DNA from: CAYRGY01 sp964424075
Lineage (GTDB): Bacteria > Patescibacteriota > Gracilibacteria > UBA1369
Direction of reading: 5' to 3'
DNA length: 64,000 nt
NCBI GenBank assembly: GCA_964424075.1
Contig: CAYRGY010000001.1
Location: 310,001-374,000, forward strand
A program made the translations under genes and the position numbers. Every line of letters begins with the position of its first letter. Position 1 is the first letter of the stretch. Positions 62,401 through 64,000 of this stretch are shown here, piece by piece. The notes beneath the pieces were generated by a model. That model ran no database searches. It had not been told where the DNA came from and worked only from the letters and a program-made list of their open reading frames with translations.

Positions 62401-64000
62401 GATCCGCCAGCTTCATAAAATCCTTTTACCGATCGCCTGTAAGGCAAGCTGAATTTGTCACAAATTAAACAAATACCACCCAGGTCGAATTTAATAAATT
62501 CATCACGTCTAATGAAATCATTAGGTCTTACTTGCCGACCTTCATCCGGATCAAATAGACCACGCTGATACAATTTGACCACATCACGGAAGCCGGCCTG
62601 CTGGGGAATTAAATCAATAAACAAATCCTGCTCTTCCTTAGCAACCGGATCAAGTCCTTGCAATAGTGACTCGGCATCATCAATGCCATCACCATTGGTA
62701 TCCGCACTTAGTCGATCCGTACCAATAATCAATTCTTCCAAGTCTTTTAGGCCATCTCCGTCAACATCCATAATCGTCATTTCCTCCTCCTGGGCATGAG
62801 CAACCGGCAGCCACCAAGCAATTAGGCTTTCATAAACTTCATTGATAAATTCCCATTCAAAATAATTCTCGATTTCTGCTCGCGGCACTTCATCGATTTC
62901 TTCATCCAGTACTCCCGGATAAATTTCCAATAATTCGGCACCACTTTCATCTTCCACCACAAAAATAACCGGACCGGAGCTGTCTTGCCTATAATCAAGA
63001 CTCAATTCATTGGTCAAATAAACATTACCATTTGCTTCAACCATACCGATTTTACCGTCATTTACATCACTCGTTGTATCAATAATGCTGAAGGAACCGG
63101 CCAAAACACTTTCACTCAATCTACGTAAGCTGAAACTGTCTGCTGCATTAAGGTCCTTAAGTTGAATTCCGGATATGTCTTGATATTCTTCAGCAAAATC
63201 AAATCCTCGCGCTCTAATCGTGATGCCTTCATTAACATCAGGGACAAAGAAGACAACTACTATAACCTCATCGTCCTCCAGGCTTATCAGTCCCAGACGT
63301 GTAGGAACAGTTCCATATGCCGGTAGCGCACGCACTTCATAGTCAGGACTTAGCGCAATCATATAACCGGTAGGTTCAAGAATTTCAGCCACTGCTTCAC
63401 CATCAATCACAACACTGTATCCATCATCTTCCGATTCTACAATTTCCACCGGACGCTCCTGATAAGAAATTAAGCGAATATTTTTATCACTCGTATACAA
63501 CCTGACACTTTCTGAACGAAGCTCGGGAGCATTGACCAATCTGGCGTATACTCGGGTTTGTCCCGGTTGAGCAGTTGATTTTACTTTATACATGCCTTGT
63601 CCGGAAAACAGTTGTACAACTTCATCGGTAACATGTTTGATAATATCTCCATTTTCAATCACCAATTCCACTTCTGAATAGCTGTCTCCGCTATTTACCA
63701 AATTGTTGATATCCAAAGCTTCAACTAGCAGTTCAGTTTGGTCATTATAACCTGCTCGTAATACATATTTATCAGCATTGATTAAACTTAATCGCAAATC
63801 TCTGGTTCTATCAGTCACATCGGGAATGCCATCCCCATCATTGTCTGCAGGCGGAAATAGCAATGTCGGATCTGGAGTAAATCCCGGAACCGGGCTGGCC
63901 AGCATTTGAGGAGTGAATCCCAAATCATTATCCAAATGAGTGAATCCTCCGGCCGGACAGGCATTAATTGTAACTCCTTCTCCCAAGAGAGCAGCGGTTT
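50460..64000 (-). CDS. Giant multidomain surface protein (>4500 aa; N-terminus beyond right edge)
   Basis: The frame is open at the right edge, so at least 4512 residues are visible and the N-terminus (signal peptide) is missing. Domains in order, numbered from codon 63986: a calcium-type repeat (DNDGDGIPD); SLH-like modules (about 476-702); DxDxDG thrombospondin-3 repeats (about 706-892); Ig/invasin-like repeats (about 910-1430); FG-GAP-like repeats (about 1766-1918); a DUF11-like domain (about 2030-2130); a Cys-rich segment (about 2270-2375); an LPDLP-type proline repeat (about 2718-2819); a long helical region (about 2896-3130); FnIII-, FecR- and PKD-like domains (3230-3630). The end has TSP3, three SLH and again TSP3 repeats (about 3890-4450), with a short Cys-rich tail. 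SLH modules predict cell-surface attachment. It heads a five-gene unit. Confidence 0.92.
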   Translation of the reverse strand, partial: TAALLGEGVTINACPAGGFTHLDNDLGFTPQMLASPVPGFTPDPTLLFPPADNDGDGIPDVTDRTRDLRLSLINADKYVLRAGYNDQTELLVEALDINNLVNSGDSYSEVELVIENGDIIKHVTDEVVQLFSGQGMYKVKSTAQPGQTRVYARLVNAPELRSESVRLYTSDKNIRLISYQERPVEIVESEDDGYSVVIDGEAVAEILEPTGYMIALSPDYEVRALPAYGTVPTRLGLISLEDDEVIVVVFFVPDVNEGITIRARGFDFAEEYQDISGIQLKDLNAADSFSLRRLSESVLAGSFSIIDTTSDVNDGKIGMVEANGNVYLTNELSLDYRQDSSGPVIFVVEDESGAELLEIYPGVLDEEIDEVPRAEIENYFEWEFINEVYESLIAWWLPVAHAQEEEMTIMDVDGDGLKDLEELIIGTDRLSADTNGDGIDDAESLLQGLDPVAKEEQDLFIDLIPQQAGFRDVVKLYQRGLFDPDEGRQVRPNDFIRRDEFIKFDLGGICLICDKFSLPYRRSVKGFYEAGGSFVDVVFPEPTAEEAAQGFTSHDLVLQDTDRYGLHYCIAEGKNAQIISGYGQSNLLGYYLPGNNISRAEAAKVILFTATRAFPNFPALTSYDETDKPWYYNEVLTTQREGFFPSGTKFVVQESSAIVVYDLDQMSEQEFREFFDDQWARDGQLIDYLSGPITRLEFAMMISRFTDKFDCFNLDSDEDGIPDAFEQYIYQTNKLDKDTDGGGVFDLAEIIRGSNPLDAADDSLADEAFQGGVFGPSDAAPPDDDLDDDGLLNVEEVELGTDPLNPDTDGGGVSDYDEIQVGTEPIATPGDDVPNANDDSDQDGLTNLEENKSDTDATNPDTDGGGAWDGDEIVRGTEAMETPGDDVFVPYGEREEDSLEGGEGIYVSGLGIEPNTIVSISSPEDLAGTQIEREELDYIPADGSSRLLIEATIYDENGNIDVEDDSTEIEFSLEKSANVNGYEHASLGILKADDEFDAQAKPTAQVTNGQTVIGLQSKTVTGLPTVTARSVGVAIPSDEKEIEVHALDPAEIIMVAESAVMPSGGLSKNNIKIQMLDRFGNLTNNGSYQITVGVSSDAEPDLDNELTGAYLGSSIDEDDQKPGIQTSSVTGEYNVTLVSGTLPTENLQITAIYEGTPEFDLPSPAESLAQALTLEQEPILIEISDQVDVSTREDLRLRIINSADQINANGQDSTELAIEVVDANGSVVGNYDGEINFTLHTPEQGYFVSGSGLTMGNRVSSITVPIEDGVLKDGNVRLYSTTRAGNVFVMANVDGLNPASEQIGSVAFNATKMVLEFDQMNFDADRNNVYRVTAKLYDNYDNFVETDNSSEIEFEITEESSDFAQIYGESNITATNGVAEAYFNPTGLTGPVRIKTTADDMFDGYAEVNLVKKIPGTKFREIEPKALFASLLGSEFGDVTKEDYVGGWFVFSGKAQTAVSMVAPPSPSRSLAEITPEGRINLNDSALEIRVIPALSQADPVRVMVYDSNLSQNILEMIKILKPQSQLFELEEDDEILENVDRMYIRNLDPKNYQLERNAEQMVVSQNGVLLADIFSNGSIVLKSNQVSLEVNDSYQNGLSLNLLDRGLEIMEVTLMSSNPDDVGLLNATSDQTLPGVYIRPLYQIGNRQLIESFSGNATNHARSISYVDLDQEVSANQKPGLNYVSIERSLDAEGVGFTGDNKHALLFSAGNMSGEANMPYASDAGIVLGDPTIRLDNKDDPHFNDPSYQSVNSNGYTSDIGVQLTADSVPIEEINPIDFDNDDDLDIFAVYGNGDVRLLENIATRQSNTAATSKLKDRGIFIRFPNGILSSTVGDINADGWDDFIVATEESCRVGEVCVNAYLNDQGNFVRTYLELLEFTTENRVYTIRSGDMNNDGFDDLVTSDDRGTITIFYNYDGSISKTGHVVGNLGAKIDSKSNLKDEVYIYYPEMIPNNPGIQTDDRYFAPLPIPDNRINIEPSDQVTLTNLYNQARPGLEVNIENPGSEKVVEFKSMGRDGILGISSTKQATDNTAPFEVVANGDTISYAITLVNSSGNADFENLMIADVASDMLQIDRSSIVCNNCKNEIRIVDTGVSLRPFIISNIDLPPGESRIISYSGTVQNLPHIKFNLGHDFLDVPNYGDEYLDISAAPENNQSGNRVFFYSNGIESTPILMGDGSEIIIDRVNYSEDIYEPEPLQPDSPETPTNLGEFLPDLSEVDENGIPVALQHLIDFGYFPGQNPAATVPMDFGGSIKSYQPIGAQIGGLADKFEGLINALQCAPGCIPFPVNFAFLATGPINVLGIPQGYDTGTPIFGWGLPPPVAICAGQACYASFGGRIYLAPTLTGSLGMAVCLGPYPVGQCLPIAIPMPGLSGVCDAISNSIEKAMNSYNKFAQGVSGTYTFGGQGGGGSMEGGNQYSGGFSASESMGSYSYSVGVSTNVRVPGFPSVITDWLHAQTAELINKATDFPDLYVLFPDVVSFGKDSAEAIGNVFKGKTDAQGEPVGERSLRNFLSKLNNIPFIAIKTEPVIFKIPMLTPEELDRFINDAKQWVEDEKAELDRFAGMFKCGPFAETVTNENGEEVPGYIDTDGTVVYGGRPYRQVCDIVVADFSKTIQSVEENIQVIEGYKQIPRDILAWRNMLTKYLIQIICYIDAIINFFIGNVAKWISQINAWVDAALALYEAIMTWKLIIDLTIDYQVSCDKCTSSRFTLLELLLKLFMFIPDPPIIPIPKLPDIYLDFSRIEAGINIYWPDIQFRPVKIKLPDLPRITLPDLPNIKVIFPAIPVLPDLSLSLPELPDLPPLPLPVLPNLPPAPKIPKLPSSIKVAISLVGQIFKILCLIKNGILIVPEFMLKPAIEEMTARGLEPLLPIDLGLSMQFPSISYDFWSRIEVRTHLNLQMDFTMVKDFVQEVANNFNRVSTFFADGVNASIEFLDELADTAANMANEGMDSVVPEGAEFDFSSGADVLEAGELLNHLDPLTQTEYQYFAPGVTNYANQFAALKEQMEKEAEAMQKLIDTEYQDVRLVAETRKIYPETFSNKTIDDLEQVDFSSGMKLLGSDFEQTSTLAHLREDLVAYVREFDNLNRHKLDVNNLESFSSILAQEQSLGELLEDSEYQHRIVVEEPRLEANSQTLLDSALSSAENISPVLKGTFVCDPSLEECDKLIEYEAELDQKSTLTVIDLEGDGDEDILYSFRGNLYFKENFTNFYQGEFSAALAPIKELEDIAPISPAITNFAASFENNRTVDLSWDEGQNGLIGYEIIYSKYFKDLYQSLDNQRLNKIAYLVDVEDYLPLEAEDSWSNLLPANQQVQIHAGQVNGEVYFEGPEHILLNASGQRIELDAGFEIQAVADASLSLFIGPEQVVSHNVGAQQSFRLDDNFDLDLDMRVDSGTVILINHNKPVLSQRLYPGAKIEKSAELKSFDGGNANIELSGESYVRLESGQTLRIEDLNTPESPNVSLEIENGQYFATVRSFDRGGFRSTRAPIILMHPNLCSDRQAPLPMAGPALRREIVLKNVTIDASKSFDAFGRITKYYIDRYPENDTNGDGDPTNDADYGNDTNPIVDSDGNGIANDDLDNPIIDIGKFRELGDHIIYMNVVDESGNLAQQEITIRVYVPKIFLDESSATSGEATGEIDPNEVDIPIALMRDRDGIIEQITTDAANNFGKYFTDGIGKYGIRDLNLEDTIEILNSDGDAVATISQNTGRIIIENPLYAVDVYPAQEPLLPTRVVVLDQNGIPIATTFMIPDANTDVTIDPADFEYNIGSVVGLEGVHVKNLDPREIFDFQNIPADDLIYPGGVEIIDSTTKRRSAIIDSGGNIYSLDDRLDYEVKTAEDLREPMIIEVIFIDEEQRIVIGEVYIAFDNQQPINILPEEQFEIFTDDERLHGPEYDSDQDGIPDLWELQYGLNPNIREDALLDADDDGLSNLKEYQFGTNPLNPDSDGDGFVDGYEVIFGNDPNQEATSPFSDIDKDNPYYWDILNFVQRGIFEGIPTIEGQEKFGFDQQITRAEFAKIILELFCIIPSEEARSAPPVFSDIPFSGVSLPWYYDYTKEAWIQGLITGYLGELTDPTQSTDLNGLAVYLKNQPATRQDALEALIDTLVENELIAVDENLDYVEMGINLDDYLVDDSGIVGDFIFTQKEIATPAAPITKNEFLIIADRIFPDELPPFAPEANISKAEAVKVILEALELTGQIDLSTIENSEIWYEIYVDIAQNLEPYATENSELQNNFIVTADEIADPTIPITRGEFVVMANRVLTAYDCSLEDLDGDQLPDYWEKLNDAFEPDEDPDGDGLTNAEEYGYGTDPNDRDTDQGGIWDGEEVNDRNSNPLDATDDDPDTDGDGLTDSEELEIYGTDPLDPDTDDGGISDGEEVLYLGLDPLNGRDDLDSDGDGLSDIAEEKEYGTDPLNPDTDGGGRSDGAEVELGTDPLGNPLDDSLDPRSEMDPGLNVIKEDCNQCPCPSAINHTADLIPGDIIFTVISDNNNDPIYSKSNQVTIDEVPAIIP

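Noticed and set aside
1..64000. tRNA genes
   Set aside because: I saw no T-arm GGTTCRA-type sequence in a cloverleaf context in any gap; a tRNAscan run would settle it.

Overview
The window reads as a stretch of chromosome from a Candidate Phyla Radiation (Patescibacteria) bacterium. The evidence is the dense packing (genes overlapping by 1 to 70 nt), shortened housekeeping proteins (an alanyl-tRNA synthetase that stops after its editing domain, a threonyl-tRNA synthetase without the TGS domain), many unrecognised membrane and secreted proteins, DUF4012 and TrbL-like families common in these lineages, and a giant surface protein with calcium-type repeats and S-layer homology modules. TGA is used as a stop (end of the 30297-32675 gene), so the UGA=Gly code of Gracilibacteria/SR1 does not apply. 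Peregrinibacteria-like is my guess at the lineage, not a demonstrated one. There are no tRNAs, rRNAs, CRISPR arrays, insertion sequences or phage genes.

Left part (1-25.5 kb) is mostly conserved. It holds a partial unknown gene and an HD-domain protein, alaS, a DUF3352-like/DUF4012 pair, mutS-mutL coupled by TAATG, a hairpin-rich non-coding stretch (11.64-12.07 kb), lexA with a promoter-embedded palindrome, and an overlapping wall unit ftsW-murG-glycosyltransferase-LemA. Then come lspA with a membrane protein, a slipin, an MscS channel, a GlmU-like nucleotidyltransferase, uppP, a glutaredoxin-like protein, and a LysM/M23 peptidase-yidD-Smr unit.

Middle part (25.5-36.4 kb): rpsF-rpsR without ssb, then a tightly coupled five-gene unit (26294-36413). 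It encodes a small membrane protein, a double-TM coiled-coil protein, a tail-anchored proline-rich protein, a TrbL/VirB6-like polytopic protein and a 1229-aa soluble protein. No ATPase or relaxase accompanies it, so this looks like an undescribed envelope machine. From 36.4 to 45.7 kb follow a missed 59-aa membrane protein, thrS, a lipoprotein, recF, a PrsW-type protease, uvrA, an excisionase-type HTH protein downstream of AT-rich repeats, and a missed 59-aa zinc-ribbon protein.

Right part (45.8-64 kb) is one minus-strand unit. A >4500-aa secreted-type protein (cut by the right edge) is followed by four overlapping genes for unrecognised exported proteins, mostly cysteine-containing, one with a CxxCH motif. 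This giant-plus-four cluster and the TrbL-like cluster are the best candidates for undescribed biology. Promoters of the TTGnnn-N17-TATAAT type are readable before many genes; Shine-Dalgarno sequences are mostly weak or absent.
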